Origin: Nitrospira sp. | GTDB lineage: Bacteria > Nitrospirota > Nitrospiria > Nitrospirales > Nitrospiraceae | DNA: 64,000 nucleotides | NCBI GenBank assembly: GCA_030123625.1 | Contig: CP126121.1 | Coordinates: 1,714,179-1,778,178, forward strand | Reading direction: 5' to 3' | Shown here: positions 45,104 to 56,593 of the stretch, piece after piece | Layout of the letters: the number at the start of each line of letters is the position of its first letter | Numbering within the stretch: position 1 is the first letter of the stretch | Program-made: the position numbers and the translations under genes | Notes under the pieces: model-generated | What the model saw: only the letters and a program-made list of their open reading frames with translations | What the model was told of the DNA's origin: nothing | Databases searched by the model: none

Positions 45104-46090
45104 TTACTTCGACTCCGAGAGAAGAGGGTCTTCCGATTGGCCGGCGGCATGCACGACAACTTGTCGCCGGCGGAAAATCGCAAGCGCACGCTGTCCGGCA
45201 TCGTCCGCCTCTTGATGCTGCCCGAGCGCTTCATACAGAGAAGCCAGCAGCGCCCATGACGCCGCCTCGCCGGATGAATCGCGCGACGATTGATAGAGAG
45301 TCGCCGCACGCTTCGCCGATCCTATTCCTTTCTCCTGTTGGCCGATGGCGCCATAGATCACGGACATGCGGTAGCGCAACACTGCCTCCATGCCGGCTTG
45401 AGGCCTTTGCTCGACCACGGCAAGTGCCCGTTCGTAATACTGCTTCGCCGCATCAGGCTCATCCATGATCCAACGGGCATCACCGAATGCAAGCAATGCA
45501 GCGAGTATCTGGTCGTTGTCCTGGCGGTTGCTGGCATCCTTGAGTGCCTGTTCAAGAAACCGGAGTCCTTCTTGGGTCAACCCGTCACTGATGCGTAGGA
45601 GCCCGAGTTGTATCCTTGCCGAAATGACCCCTTGGACGTTGCGCGACCGGCTGTATCGGTCCACCGCTCGTTCAAACAAGCGGCCGGCTTCTTCTCGCGA
45701 CCCTAACCAGGCAGAGACTTTTCCGAGCGCCAACAGCGCATCTCCATGAGCGGAGCCGGCGGGAACTTTTGAGAAGAGCGCCAAGGCGTCGCGAAGCTGC
45801 GCGGCGGCGGCTTCTCTCCGGCCCTGTCGTTCGAGAATCGAACCGATCCTTGTCAAGGCTGTGGCTTCGCCTTGCCGCTGTTTGGTCGCGTGGAACGATT
45901 CGCGTGCTTGTTCATAGTAGGTAAAGGCTTCCGCAAGGTGGTTCTGTACGTCATGGATTTCGCCGATTCGGAGCAACTCGTTACCCGTCAATGTCGTGGT
46001 CGAAGATACCGGCTGAATGAGCCACAGCTCGTCGAGCGACCACGCGTTGGATGAAAGAACGAGAGTCACAAGGAGGAGGAACGGAATCAC
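45104..46090 (-). CDS. Exported TPR-repeat protein
   Basis: A 328-residue protein with a signal peptide (IPFLLLVTLVLSSNAWS). At least seven tetratricopeptide repeats follow (NELLRIGEIHDVQNHLAEA, ATALTRIGSILERQGRREAA, DALLALGKVSAWLGSREEAG, ASWALLASLYEALGQHQEAD and others). It is probably a periplasmic scaffold. A GTG start at 46090 is needed; no in-frame ATG is close. Partners are unknown. Confidence 0.75.
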   Translation of the reverse strand: MIPFLLLVTLVLSSNAWSLDELWLIQPVSSTTTLTGNELLRIGEIHDVQNHLAEAFTYYEQARESFHATKQRQGEATALTRIGSILERQGRREAAAAQLRDALALFSKVPAGSAHGDALLALGKVSAWLGSREEAGRLFERAVDRYSRSRNVQGVISARIQLGLLRISDGLTQEGLRFLEQALKDASNRQDNDQILAALLAFGDARWIMDEPDAAKQYYERALAVVEQRPQAGMEAVLRYRMSVIYGAIGQQEKGIGSAKRAATLYQSSRDSSGEAASWALLASLYEALGQHQEADDAGQRALAIFRRRQVVVHAAGQSEDPLLSESK

Positions 46091-46477
46091 AGCATACCCT
46101 ACCGCTCCCGCGTCTCATCGGTCAAATATGTGGAGGTATGTAATCGTACCTCGGACTCCTGCTCACAATATTGAACAACACGCATACCGGAGAGTATGCT
46201 TCTGTGTCGCATGACTGTGTGGGCGCGTCAGGTCATGAGAGTAAGGGAACGGGGCCATGTCTTTGGTACCTTCCCACGATTGCTTGCCCCCCAGGAAACC
46301 CGCCGGTAACACCGGCGTACCTAGTGATCCGCACAGTTTCATCCGACCCTTCCGATCCGCTCATGTTATTTCTCCACTGACACAACGATTTCTCATTGTT
46401 GACACCGGCGTCATTCATCTGCTCGCGGGATGCGACCGGACAACCGATCACTCCGCGCGCACAACAAGGAGGTATCT
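46091..46477. other. Intergenic region with a perfect palindrome
   Basis: No gene is seen in this 387-base gap between divergent genes. It contains CGCCGGT-AAC-ACCGGCG (46301-46317), a perfect 7-bp hairpin, and TTGACA at 46399, which lacks a clear -10 box. Confidence 0.5.
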
Positions 46478-47086
46478 ATGACATTCTCCCAAAGAATGCT
46501 GTGGGGAGCTGCTCTGTTGGTATTGGCAATAGGAGGCGCGATTGTCCTGTACCCGGCTCTCACCTTGCCGGGGACCACATCGATTTGTCTGTCGATGGAC
46601 ACGGTAGCCGACTACATCCATGCCGTCATCGAGGCTGACCGAGATTCGTATACCAGGCATGTCGTGGAACGCATGCAAGCGAAAGGGATCGTCGTCGCCT
46701 CGGAAAACTGGGAAGATATGCACACCTTGCCCCTGCCGGCCCAATTTCTATTGGAATCCGGGCGGCACCTCGATAAGAAGGGCATAGGCGTCCAGTACCG
46801 GCTGATCAGCTTGTGGCCAATCAACAAGCGAAATGTCGCGACAACTCCCCTCCAAAGTATTGCGCTCGGTACTATTGTGACTCAACCCAACCATCCCTTC
46901 ACCGGGGTCACGAAGGTCGGCAACACCCGTTATTATGAAGCGGTGTATCCCGATCTGGCCGTCACTCAGGCCTGTATCGGCTGCCATAATGCCCATCCCG
47001 ACAGCCCGAAGCGAGACTTCAAGATTAATGATGTCATGGGTGCGATCGTGATCAGTATTCAGTTGGGACCCGGTTTTCCTGGATAG
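46478..47086 (+). CDS. DUF3365 (Tll0287-like) c-type haem protein
   Basis: A 202-residue exported protein with a perfect AAGGAGG before ATG 46478. An N-terminal membrane anchor (MLWGAALLVLAIGGAIVLY) is followed by a DUF3365 sensory fold (helical start, then ENWEDMHTLPLPAQFLLESG and LISLWPINKRN). A single haem-binding site CIGCHNAHPDSPK lies near residue 170. Single-haem DUF3365 proteins are periplasmic redox or gas sensors, or electron carriers. No partner kinase domain is attached. Confidence 0.85.
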   Translation: MTFSQRMLWGAALLVLAIGGAIVLYPALTLPGTTSICLSMDTVADYIHAVIEADRDSYTRHVVERMQAKGIVVASENWEDMHTLPLPAQFLLESGRHLDKKGIGVQYRLISLWPINKRNVATTPLQSIALGTIVTQPNHPFTGVTKVGNTRYYEAVYPDLAVTQACIGCHNAHPDSPKRDFKINDVMGAIVISIQLGPGFPG

Positions 47087-47325
47087 AGAATCTGACCGCC
47101 ATCCAGTCATGGGTGTAATCGTGGGCAGCATTCAGTTGGGACAGCCACGGCGGCCACTGAATGCCTATGGACCCTTGAGAAATCGCACAACCCAGTAATC
47201 AGCATTCTTGACCGGCGGAGTGATCTCAGCTCTGTCGGTCAGGCGCAATGGAATGCCGGATGGTCTATGCATTAGGAGGCTGCATAACGTAGGAATGCAA
47301 GTCATGCAGCGAGAGAATTGATAGT

Positions 47326-47748
47326 TTAGGCGTGGCCGGTCTTTCTTGTCCGTTCCGCGATCTTTTTGCGGAGACGAGCCTTTTCGAGACTGATCTGGGC
47401 TTCTTTGACTTCGGACGGCAAGCCGCCAGCTTGCAGGCGCCGCTCCGCCTCTGCGACTTTGGCAGTAGCCCGTTCCACATCGATGTCTTCAGCCTTTTCC
47501 GCAATTTCCGCCATGACGGTGACTTTGGTCGGTGTGACTTCGGCAAAGCCCCATAGTACGGCCATGGAATGAGCCTGACCATCGGCACGATAACGAAGTT
47601 CGCCGATGCGAAGGGTTGACAAGAAATGGCAGTGACCGGGAAGCACGCCGAACTCTCCTTCAGACCCAGGGGCAATAACCTCATCCACCTGCAGGCTCAG
47701 CAGCAGCTTCTCCGGCGTCACGACCTCCAATAAAATCTTCCCCGCCAT
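47326..47748 (-). CDS. atpC: F1 ATP synthase epsilon subunit
   Basis: A 140-residue epsilon subunit of the F1 central stalk. The N-terminal beta-sandwich (LEVVTPEKLLLSLQVDEVIAP, GEFGVLPGHCHFLSTLRIG) and the C-terminal helical hairpin (ATAKVAEAERRLQAG, AQISLEKARLRKKI) are complete. It is the last gene of the atpHAGDC operon. It lies 126 bases after atpD, a larger gap than usual for this pair. Confidence 0.95.
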   Translation of the reverse strand: MAGKILLEVVTPEKLLLSLQVDEVIAPGSEGEFGVLPGHCHFLSTLRIGELRYRADGQAHSMAVLWGFAEVTPTKVTVMAEIAEKAEDIDVERATAKVAEAERRLQAGGLPSEVKEAQISLEKARLRKKIAERTRKTGHA

Positions 47749-47874
47749 CTTTTTCTACCTCTTCCTAACACCCAGCGCGCAGTCGGGAGGGTTGATCTCA
47801 ATTGCGCGCATTGACCGAGCACATTCTTATCGTGCGCGGGCAGCGAGCAGGAGATCAACCCTTCCGAATTGCGC

Positions 47875-49410
<1,536 letters not shown>

Positions 49411-49413
49411 GTC

Positions 49414-50292
49414 TTACTTCAATGCTTCGGCGCCGCCGACGATATCCATGAGTTCTTTCGTAATCGCAGCCTGTCTGGTCTTGTTGTAGTAGAGCGTCAC
49501 TTTCTTGATGAGCTGACCGGCGTTGCGCGTCGCCCCATCCATGGCGGCCATACGGGCTCCGTGTTCGGCGGCCGCCGACTCCAGCAAAATCCGGTAGGCC
49601 TGCACTTGGAAATGCTTCGGCACCAGAGCGCTCAATAAGTCCGCCTCATCCGGCTCGTACAGATAACTGCCGCCGGTCGCCCCTTCCATTTGTGACGCAC
49701 CGAACTCAATCTGAGCATCGACAGGGAAGAGTTTTTCGACGATGACGCGTTGCTGAATGGCGGATTTGAATTCGTTGTACACGACGTACAGCTCGTCGAA
49801 CGCGCCCTTGACGAAGTTATCCGTGAGATCGCCGCCGATGTCGATCGCATGCTCGAAACTGAGTTTATCGAAGATGCCGGTCCACTCCTGACGGATGGGC
49901 CAACTGCGCCGTCTAAAATAGTCGCGCCCTTTGCGGCCGATGATGCTCAAATTCACGTGCAAGCCTCGAGATTCACACTGCCGGACGAATTCGGAACTCT
50001 TGCGGACGATGTTGCCGTTGAAACCGCCGCACAACCCGCGATCGCTCGTGACGACGAGCACCTCGACCTTTTTCCCCTCGCGTTTTTGCAGAAGCGGATG
50101 GGAAGAACGGTTCACGCGCCGGCTCAAATTGCTCAACACCCCGCGCATCTTATGGGCATAGGGACGCGCGGAAAGAATGCGATCCTGCGAGCGCTTGAGC
50201 TTCGCCGCGGCCACCATCTTCATGGCCTTGGTGATCTTCTGGGTATTCTTGAAAGCCGCTATTTTCCTGCGCAACGATTGAAGGCTTGGCAT
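49414..50292 (-). CDS. atpG: F1 ATP synthase gamma subunit
   Basis: A 292-residue central-shaft gamma subunit. Both coiled-coil ends are clear: LQSLRRKIAAFKNTQKITKA at the N terminus and AAEHGARMAAMDGATRNAGQ, then NKTRQAAITKELMDIVGGAE at the C terminus. The middle Rossmann-like domain begins VLVVTSDRGLCGGFNGNIV. ATG 50292 is used. It is preceded by a repeat-rich spacer to atpA. Confidence 0.97.
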   Translation of the reverse strand: MPSLQSLRRKIAAFKNTQKITKAMKMVAAAKLKRSQDRILSARPYAHKMRGVLSNLSRRVNRSSHPLLQKREGKKVEVLVVTSDRGLCGGFNGNIVRKSSEFVRQCESRGLHVNLSIIGRKGRDYFRRRSWPIRQEWTGIFDKLSFEHAIDIGGDLTDNFVKGAFDELYVVYNEFKSAIQQRVIVEKLFPVDAQIEFGASQMEGATGGSYLYEPDEADLLSALVPKHFQVQAYRILLESAAAEHGARMAAMDGATRNAGQLIKKVTLYYNKTRQAAITKELMDIVGGAEALK

Positions 50293-50299
50293 TGTATTC

Positions 50300-50392
50300 C
50301 ATCAGGACTGTGGACTGAGTGCTGAGGACTGAGGTTGCAACTAGGCTCCCCGCCGTCCACCTCAGTCCTGAGTCCTCGATACTCCAGTCCTA
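50300..50392 (-). repeat. CTGAGT-type repeats between atpA and atpG
   Basis: GGACTGAGTGCTGAGGACTG (about 50317-50336) faces CCTCAGTCCTGAGTCCTC (about 50360-50377), giving an imperfect stem-loop. The units are the same as those between atpG and atpD. Confidence 0.5.
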
Positions 50393-50395
50393 TGC

Positions 50396-51916
50396 TTACG
50401 ATTTCGCCCCGTACCCCATCTTCTGTTTGAAGGTCGCGATGATCTCTTTCAGGCGGCCGCCGACTTTGTCGTCGATCTTGCCGATGGTCGTAACTTCTTT
50501 TTTCAACTCCGGATGGTTCTGCTGGATGTAGTGGAGCAGATCGCCCTCGAACTGCTGCACCTTGTCCACCGGCACATCGTCGAGGAACCCGTTGACGCCC
50601 GCGTAGATCGAGAGGACCTGATCGGCCACCGGCATCGGTTTATACTGACCCTGCTTGAGCAATTCCACCATGCGCACACCGCGTGCGAGCTGCATCTGGG
50701 TCGCTTTATCCAGTTCGCTGCCGAATTGAGAGAACGCCGCCATTTCACGATACTGCGCGAGGTCCAACCGGAGCGTGCCGGCGACCTGTTTCATGGTCTT
50801 GATCTGCGCGGATCCTCCGACCCGGGAGACCGACAGACCGACATTAATCGCCGGACGGATACCGGAGTAAAAGAGATCGCTTCCCAGATAGATCTGACCG
50901 TCCGTGATCGAAATGACGTTCGTCGGAATGTAGGCCGATACGTCGCCTGCCTGTGTTTCGATGATGGGAAGCGCCGTGAGACTGCCCCCGCCCAGTTTGT
51001 CGCTCAGCTTGGCCGCGCGTTCGAGCAGCCGAGAGTGCAGATAGAAGACATCGCCCGGATAGGCTTCGCGACCCGGCGGCCGGCGGAGCAACAACGAAAG
51101 CTGACGGTAGGCGACCGCATGTTTGGACAAATCGTCATACACGATCAGCGCATGCTTGCCGTGGTCGCGGAAATACTCCCCGATCGCGGCGCCTGCGAAG
51201 GGCGCCAGAAATTGCATCGGCGCCGGGTCGCTGGCGCTGGCCGAGACGACCATGCTGTATTCCATGGCATGGTTTTCTTCCAGCGTCTTCACGACGCGGG
51301 CGACCGTCGAGCGCTTTTGACCGACGGCGACATAGATACAGAAGACATTCAAGCCTTTTTGATTGATGATCGTATCGACCGCAATCGCGGTCTTCCCGGT
51401 CTGGCGGTCACCGATGATCAATTCGCGCTGGCCGCGTCCGATGGGGATCATGGCGTCGATCGCCTTGATGCCGGTCTGCAGCGGCTCCCGAACGGATTGG
51501 CGGGTGTTCACGCCGGGTGCCACGACCTCGATGCGGGAGAAATGCTGCGACTTGATCGAGCCCTTGCCGTCGATCGGCTGACCGATGGCGTTCACGACGC
51601 GACCGATGAGTGCTTCGCCGACCGGAATTTCCGCGATACGGCCCGTCCGCTTGACCGGATCGCCTTCTTTGATGCCGACATCGTCGCCCATCAACACCGC
51701 GCCGACATTGTCTTCCTCGAGATTCAGCGCGATGCCGTAGAGACCGCCTGGGAATTCGAGCATCTCGCCGGCCATGGCTCCATCGAGGCCGTAAACCTTG
51801 GCGATGCCGTCGCCGACCTGAATGACGGACCCCGTTTCTTTGACATCGACTTGTTTATCGAAGCCCTTGATCTTCTCTTTGATGATCGCACTGATTTCTT
51901 CTGCCCTGATCTGCAT
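50396..51916 (-). CDS. atpA: F1 ATP synthase alpha subunit
   Basis: A 506-residue regulatory alpha subunit. Walker [16 protein letters not shown], the block [17 protein letters not shown] (here [12 protein letters not shown]) and the family signature [17 protein letters not shown] are intact. It starts ten bases after the atpH stop. The opposite strand also has a long open frame, which comes from codon bias and is not a gene. Confidence 0.97.
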   Translation of the reverse strand: MQIRAEEISAIIKEKIKGFDKQVDVKETGSVIQVGDGIAKVYGLDGAMAGEMLEFPGGLYGIALNLEEDNVGAVLMGDDVGIKEGDPVKRTGRIAEIPVGEALIGRVVNAIGQPIDGKGSIKSQHFSRIEVVAPGVNTRQSVREPLQTGIKAIDAMIPIGRGQRELIIGDRQTGKTAIAVDTIINQKGLNVFCIYVAVGQKRSTVARVVKTLEENHAMEYSMVVSASASDPAPMQFLAPFAGAAIGEYFRDHGKHALIVYDDLSKHAVAYRQLSLLLRRPPGREAYPGDVFYLHSRLLERAAKLSDKLGGGSLTALPIIETQAGDVSAYIPTNVISITDGQIYLGSDLFYSGIRPAINVGLSVSRVGGSAQIKTMKQVAGTLRLDLAQYREMAAFSQFGSELDKATQMQLARGVRMVELLKQGQYKPMPVADQVLSIYAGVNGFLDDVPVDKVQQFEGDLLHYIQQNHPELKKEVTTIGKIDDKVGGRLKEIIATFKQKMGYGAKS

Positions 51917-51925
51917 GGCTACTCC

Positions 51926-52465
51926 TTATTCTCGCGTCAACAGGACTTGCAAATCATGCAAGCGACCTCGGACGGTGCTGTCGACCACCGTGCTGCCGAT
52001 GTGAATCTGCAAGCCGGCGAGGTGACCGGCGTCGGTCTGAAACGTCACATCGACTTCGCGCTTGAGCGTTTCGCGGAGGCTCGTCCTGATTCGATCTTGT
52101 TCTCCCGGTGAAAGAGTCGTGGCGGAAGAAACCCTCACCGGCTGCGTCCGTTTTGATTGATCGACCAATTTGCCGAATGCATCGGCGATTTCCGGCAGAA
52201 AGCCCACCCGATTCTTTTTCACCAACTGACCCAAAAACGCCTTACCGGCCGGAGGGCATCCCAACTTGTCGCCGAGCGCCGTCAGGACGGCGATTTTCTC
52301 CTCAACCCCGAACGCAGGGGAGGCCACCACGTGGCGAAGCTGAGCCGACTCCTTCATGGCCTGACCAAGGCCGGTGAGCGTCCCCCGCGTGGCTTCGATG
52401 GTTGATTGATCGAGGAGCTCGAAGAGGGCTTGAGCGTAACGTCGCGCAACTGTTGTCTTAATCAC
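51926..52465 (-). CDS. atpH: F1 ATP synthase delta subunit
   Basis: A 179-residue peripheral-stalk delta subunit. It begins TTVARRYAQALFELLDQSTI, has the helical N domain, and ends with the conserved GHLAGLQIHIGSTVVDSTVRGRL. It is the first gene of the operon in this window. No atpF, atpE or atpB gene precedes it, so the Fo genes must lie elsewhere. Confidence 0.94.
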   Translation of the reverse strand: MIKTTVARRYAQALFELLDQSTIEATRGTLTGLGQAMKESAQLRHVVASPAFGVEEKIAVLTALGDKLGCPPAGKAFLGQLVKKNRVGFLPEIADAFGKLVDQSKRTQPVRVSSATTLSPGEQDRIRTSLRETLKREVDVTFQTDAGHLAGLQIHIGSTVVDSTVRGRLHDLQVLLTRE

Positions 52466-52596
52466 CGTTCCAGATCCACATGCGTTATTTGGACAAACCT
52501 AAAGGGTTCGTGCGGGGCACGAAGCAGAGCTGGGGAAGGTAGCATTGAGACCTATGAGCTGTCAATACGAACGGCCACGGTCAGACAAAATGCTCA

Positions 52597-53100
52597 TTAA
52601 CGTACCGGTTCTTCCGTTTTGTTATTCTCCACTTGTGGCCGCTTAGAAACTTGTCCCCGACTTCTCCGGTAGTGCATCGCCACTTCCATCCGATTGCCGC
52701 ACGGCTGCATGCTGCACCAATTCCGCGTGTGATTCTTGGTCGTGTCTAAACAATACAGAAGACAGGCGGCGTTGGCGCATTTCTTGATGTAGCGCAAACG
52801 GCCCGAGCTGAGCAGGTCACTCGCCGATTCCAAAAGAGGGCCAAGAGCTCCACCGGTTGAATCGCTAGGGGATGGAAGCGTTGTTTAATGCCTCCTTTGG
52901 TCCGAACAAGCTTCTGGTAACCTGGACGTTGAGCCAAGACTTGATTTATTGTCTCAATAGCCGAATCGGGAATGGATCCGCGGGCTGCGAATCGCTCAAC
53001 TACGGCTCGAAACGTCGTACGAAGCGCCTTAGCCTCTTCAAATAGATGCGCATCATCAAACTCGAAGCATGGCGCGCAGCAAAAGCGGGCTCGGCACTAT
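52597..53100 (-). pseudogene. Frameshifted CGNR zinc-finger (ABATE-type) regulator
   Basis: Two frames together give one protein of the CGNR family. The first part (about 53090-52840) reads FDDAHLFEEAKALRTTFRAV, then GSIPDSAIETINQVLAQRPG, as in ABATE domains. The second part (52833-52597) carries the zinc finger: CANAACLLYC, 13 residues, CSMQPCGNRMEV. The switch of frame is near the TTTT run at about 52840. The N terminus also lacks a start in frame (TAG near 53100). A decayed or sequencing-error gene, formerly a transcription regulator divergent from the DUF1348 gene. Confidence 0.55.
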
Positions 53101-53165
53101 CAAGGAAATGACGAGTCGTTACTTCTTGCGATTGATACTCGCAAGCTTTACGTAGGAGGGCCCTT

Positions 53166-53645
53166 ATGTCATCGGATCCGAACAAGCGTCCCCCCTTCCC
53201 GCCGTTCACTCAAGAAACTGCCCTACAAAAAGTGCGCATGGCGGAGGATGCTTGGAATACGCGTGAACCCGAACAGGTATCGCTGGCCTACACAGTCGAT
53301 AGCGTATGGCGAAACCGTTCGGAATTCCTGACCGGCCGGGAGGCTATTGTGCGGTTCCTGGAGCGCAAGTGGAGCCAAGAGCTGGACTACCGCTTAATCA
53401 AAGAACTGTGGGCATACCAAGATAACCGAATCGCCGTGCGCTTCGCCTATGAGTGGCACGATGATTCCGGAAATTGGTTTCGATCTTATGGCAACGAAAA
53501 CTGGGAGTTCGATGGGGACGGTCTTATGCGTCGGCGTATCGCGAGCATCAACGATCTTCCTATTGCGGAATCGGAGCGGAAGTACCATTGGGCTCTGGGC
53601 CGACGCCCAAACGATCATCCCTCTCTTTCGGACCTCGGTTTCTAA
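53166..53645 (+). CDS. DUF1348 / SnoaL-like (NTF2-fold) protein
   Basis: A 159-residue small alpha+beta cone-barrel protein: [58 protein letters not shown], and the end [16 protein letters not shown]. These are the family blocks of DUF1348, whose function is unknown but which is often carried with stress-response or detoxification genes. ATG 53166 has GGAGGGCCC upstream. A strong terminator follows (53720). Confidence 0.85.
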   Translation: MSSDPNKRPPFPPFTQETALQKVRMAEDAWNTREPEQVSLAYTVDSVWRNRSEFLTGREAIVRFLERKWSQELDYRLIKELWAYQDNRIAVRFAYEWHDDSGNWFRSYGNENWEFDGDGLMRRRIASINDLPIAESERKYHWALGRRPNDHPSLSDLGF

Positions 53646-53719
53646 GATCACTTGGGAGACCTGCTGAGTGCGGTACGCATTTGAGATGACGTGCACTAGG
53701 AATTGAGCGGCTACACGAG

Positions 53720-53755
53720 GGAAGGGGCTCTGCCTTCAGAGAGCCCCTTCCTTTT
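53720..53755 (+). terminator. Intrinsic terminator
   Basis: GGAAGGGGCTCT (53720-53731) pairs perfectly with AGAGCCCCTTCC (53740-53751) over an eight-base loop, followed by TTTT. It ends the DUF1348 gene on the plus strand; the minus strand lacks a T run after the hairpin. Confidence 0.8.
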
Positions 53756-53781
53756 GATTCTATAACGATGAGCCGGTTTTG

Positions 53782-54837
53782 TTACTTGATGATGACCTCG
53801 ACCCGGCGGTTCTTTGCCCGTCCCTCCGCCGTCTTGTTGCTCGCGACGGGGTTCGTCTCTCCATGGCCGGCCGCCGACAGATTGCCGGCCACTCCACCGT
53901 CCCGCAATGCCTGAGCAGCGCTTTCGGCTCTGGCATCCGAGAGTTCTTTATTGGATGGGAATTTCTTCTTCAACGCGCCTTTGATCGCCACATTGTCGGT
54001 ATAACCGGCTACATGGACGTGCTTTTCTGGGAAATCTTTGAGGACTCCGCCTACCCGCTGTAGGGCGTCCGTTCCGGCAGGCTGAAGTTGATCTTCACCG
54101 GAGCCGAAGAGATAGCCGGAAGCCAAGTTGATGAGAAGGCGCTCGCTGTTTAAATCAACCGTAATGTTCCCCTTGTCGATCTCAGGACGAAGGGCTCGGA
54201 TCAACCCGCGCTGTGCCTCTTGCAACTTCGCCGTTTCAGCGGACAAGTCGCCTCGAAGACCGGCGAGTTCTTTGTCACGATCGGCCAGCTGGCTTTCCAG
54301 ATCGGCCACACGTTGTTTCGCCGCCGCTAATTGCGCCTCCGACTCCGCCGCCAGCCGGTCATGATCCTCAATGTGCTGCCTCGCGGCAGCCAGTTCCTCG
54401 GCAAGCCGATCCTTGTCTCCTTGCGATTGGCTCAAGTCGCTTTGTGCCGCCGACAGCTGACTGGAAAGTCTCGAATCGCCGGCATCGGTATGTAGCGCAG
54501 CGATCTCTCGATCCCGATCCGCAAGTTGCCGCTCCAAGTCGCTGACGCGGCTGCTGAGAGCATCATTTTGCCTCCGTGCTGCTTCCAGTTCGTCAGCCGA
54601 CCGTTGACGGTCCTGCTCCAGAGCTGCAAGGCGGGCGGCCATCTCTTGCGAAGCATCGGGTGTCACGGCTTTCGCGGTGGATGGGCACCCGCCGGCTTTG
54701 TGGTAGCCGTACCAGTTTTTATCGATACAGACGGTAGGCTGCTTGATATACGTATTGGGATGCTGCTTGAGAGATGATGAACAACCCGCCAGAGCGACGA
54801 GGCCTGTCATCACTATCGCGATCATGAGCGTTCGCAT
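53782..54837 (-). CDS. OmpA-family lipoprotein with coiled-coil
   Basis: About 351 residues. A signal peptide with lipobox LVALAGC is followed by a cysteine pair around an exported start, then a long coiled coil (residues about 60-210: QEMAARLAALEQDRQRSADE and similar heptads, LESQLADRDKELAGLRGDLS). The C-terminal 120 residues form an OmpA peptidoglycan-binding domain (VHVAGYTDNVAIKGALKKKF, NKELSDARAESAAQALRDGG, AEGRAKNRRVEVII). ATG 54837 has GGAGAAGGAG upstream and is preferred to the earlier one at 54906. Probably a Pal-like link of outer membrane to the wall. Confidence 0.85.
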   Translation of the reverse strand: MRTLMIAIVMTGLVALAGCSSSLKQHPNTYIKQPTVCIDKNWYGYHKAGGCPSTAKAVTPDASQEMAARLAALEQDRQRSADELEAARRQNDALSSRVSDLERQLADRDREIAALHTDAGDSRLSSQLSAAQSDLSQSQGDKDRLAEELAAARQHIEDHDRLAAESEAQLAAAKQRVADLESQLADRDKELAGLRGDLSAETAKLQEAQRGLIRALRPEIDKGNITVDLNSERLLINLASGYLFGSGEDQLQPAGTDALQRVGGVLKDFPEKHVHVAGYTDNVAIKGALKKKFPSNKELSDARAESAAQALRDGGVAGNLSAAGHGETNPVASNKTAEGRAKNRRVEVIIK

Positions 54838-54905
54838 GGTGATCTCCTTCTCCTTAGGCGAAGTATACGTCTCGCCACTTCCTTGTTCCGGTGATCGCCG
54901 TCGCA

Positions 54906-55328
54906 TTATTGACGGCCCTTCAGCAGATCACGAATCTCCATCAATAGTTTCTCCTCATTCGTCGGCGGTGGCGGGACGGAAGGCGGCGGTGGCGGCGCCT
55001 CCTTCTTAAACCGGTTGATCTGTTTGACCAACATAAAAATAACGAAGGCGATAATGAGAAAGTCGAACACGCTTTGCAGAAAGACTCCATAATTAAGCGT
55101 TGGAGCCCCGGCAGCTTTCGCCGCGGCCAAGGAGGGGGGTGATGTTCGAGACAGATCGATGAACAGACTGGAGAAGTCCACTTTGCCCATCAGCAAGCCA
55201 AGAGGCGGCATCAGGACATCGCTGACGAGCGACGAGACGATTTTTCCGAACGCCCCACCGATGATGACGCCGATCGCCATATCCAGAACGTTCCCTTTCA
55301 TGGCGAACTCTTTGAATTCTTTCAGCAT
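54906..55328 (-). CDS. mscL: Large-conductance mechanosensitive channel
   Basis: A 140-residue MscL. The start [20 protein letters not shown] with the first span and the second span [20 protein letters not shown] are typical. The loop is proline- and alanine-rich, and the C-terminal helix ([12 protein letters not shown]) is present. It opens at high membrane tension on osmotic downshock. It lies 68 bases upstream of the OmpA lipoprotein start on the same strand. Confidence 0.95.
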   Translation of the reverse strand: MLKEFKEFAMKGNVLDMAIGVIIGGAFGKIVSSLVSDVLMPPLGLLMGKVDFSSLFIDLSRTSPPSLAAAKAAGAPTLNYGVFLQSVFDFLIIAFVIFMLVKQINRFKKEAPPPPPSVPPPPTNEEKLLMEIRDLLKGRQ

Positions 55329-55373
55329 GGTTCTCCTCCTCTGAGTAGCATCAGTGCGATATGGCCCACCAAC

Positions 55374-56471
55374 CTATCGTTTTCGGGTGGTGTCGAAGGC
55401 ATATCCCAACGTGAGCAAGTACAGATTGTCTGTTTTGGTCTTGCCGGCGAGCGGCCGATTGTCGTAGCGCGTGGTCACCTGAAACCCGCTCGTCAAACCA
55501 TCCAAGATCTTGAAGTGCATCGCATTATTCATCGTGAAATAGAACTCAGAGAAGTTTTGGAGGGACGGGAACATTTCGTCATCATGGTGCAGCGCGACCT
55601 TGCCATCGAACAACGGCCAATCCCATTTCATGGCTACCCGTCCGCGAAAACTAATCGTATCCGGGAGGGGGTCAATATGATCTTCATTGAAATAAGCCGG
55701 ACCGCCTTCAATGTAAAGTGTCATGTCTTTGAAAAGGCCGGTGAGATCTCCGCGATCGATCCATTGGTACCCCGGTCCGCTGGAGATCGAGGTCCGCAGT
55801 TTTATACCTTGAAATCGATCGTTTTCGAGATACACTGACTCATACCAGAAGAACCGTTTGGTAATAAAATGGTCCAACTTAATGGTTCCTCGAGCATTAC
55901 GAGTGATGAGGCTGCCGGCATTGTCGCCATAGACGTACCGGCCCAGTATGGTCAACCGGCGTTGTTCACTTCGAGCCACAAGGTCTCCCACCAGACTGAT
56001 ACTCCGAAGATGACTGTTTCCTGTTGCTTGTGAGTAGCTGGCATTCAAATTACCGGTATAGATGATCTGTGGTTGGACCAACGGATTCACTTGAGTCACC
56101 GAATCCATCGGCACGGTCATCATGCTTCCGGTCGACTCTGCTTTCAGTTTTATCATTCCTGGATCACTCTCTTCAGCAGTCCCGATCAGAACGATGCCCT
56201 CTTTTAAATGAAAGGGAATGGGATGAGTGATCCTCAGCTTATGGACCTCAGCCCATCTGACTTTGATGAGATCGTCCGCCATCGAACTCTTGATCTGTAA
56301 CAACCCACTCGTCATCTCCACCACTTCGCCATAAATCACACTGCCGTCGTTCAAGGTCACGACATCCACGGGCGAAATCGGTGTTGTCGGGATCGTTCCA
56401 TCATCGGCAAAGGCCGAATTCCCCACAATGCTAAAAGTCAACACGGCGACCAGCAGCACGAACGGCTTCAT
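55374..56471 (-). CDS. DUF481 outer-membrane protein
   Basis: A 365-residue exported protein. The signal peptide (FVLLVAVLTFSIVGNSAFA) is followed by a small SH3-like strand domain (TLNDGSVIYGEVVEMTSGLL), then a C-terminal barrel of DUF481 type (YTGNLNASYSQATGNSHLRS, ILGRYVYGDNAGSLITRNAR, DTISFRGRVAMKWDWPLFDG) ending in LLTLGYAFDTTRKR. The C terminus is not a classical phenylalanine. DUF481 proteins are thought to form outer-membrane barrels linked to salt or envelope stress. Confidence 0.8.
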   Translation of the reverse strand: MKPFVLLVAVLTFSIVGNSAFADDGTIPTTPISPVDVVTLNDGSVIYGEVVEMTSGLLQIKSSMADDLIKVRWAEVHKLRITHPIPFHLKEGIVLIGTAEESDPGMIKLKAESTGSMMTVPMDSVTQVNPLVQPQIIYTGNLNASYSQATGNSHLRSISLVGDLVARSEQRRLTILGRYVYGDNAGSLITRNARGTIKLDHFITKRFFWYESVYLENDRFQGIKLRTSISSGPGYQWIDRGDLTGLFKDMTLYIEGGPAYFNEDHIDPLPDTISFRGRVAMKWDWPLFDGKVALHHDDEMFPSLQNFSEFYFTMNNAMHFKILDGLTSGFQVTTRYDNRPLAGKTKTDNLYLLTLGYAFDTTRKR

Positions 56472-56593
56472 TCATCTCCTTCGTAATGCTAAGCACATAG
56501 GTAGGTCCGTCGGCCTTAGGTATAACTTGGTTTACCTCGATGCCGCAACAGATTGTTTGCCTGCATCACCAGCGACCTGAAAAGCCTGTCATT

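Noticed and set aside
50513-52111. A 532-residue open frame on the plus strand over atpA and atpH
   Set aside because: It lies entirely opposite conserved F1 genes, has no family features and no ribosome-binding site; it is a codon-bias shadow.
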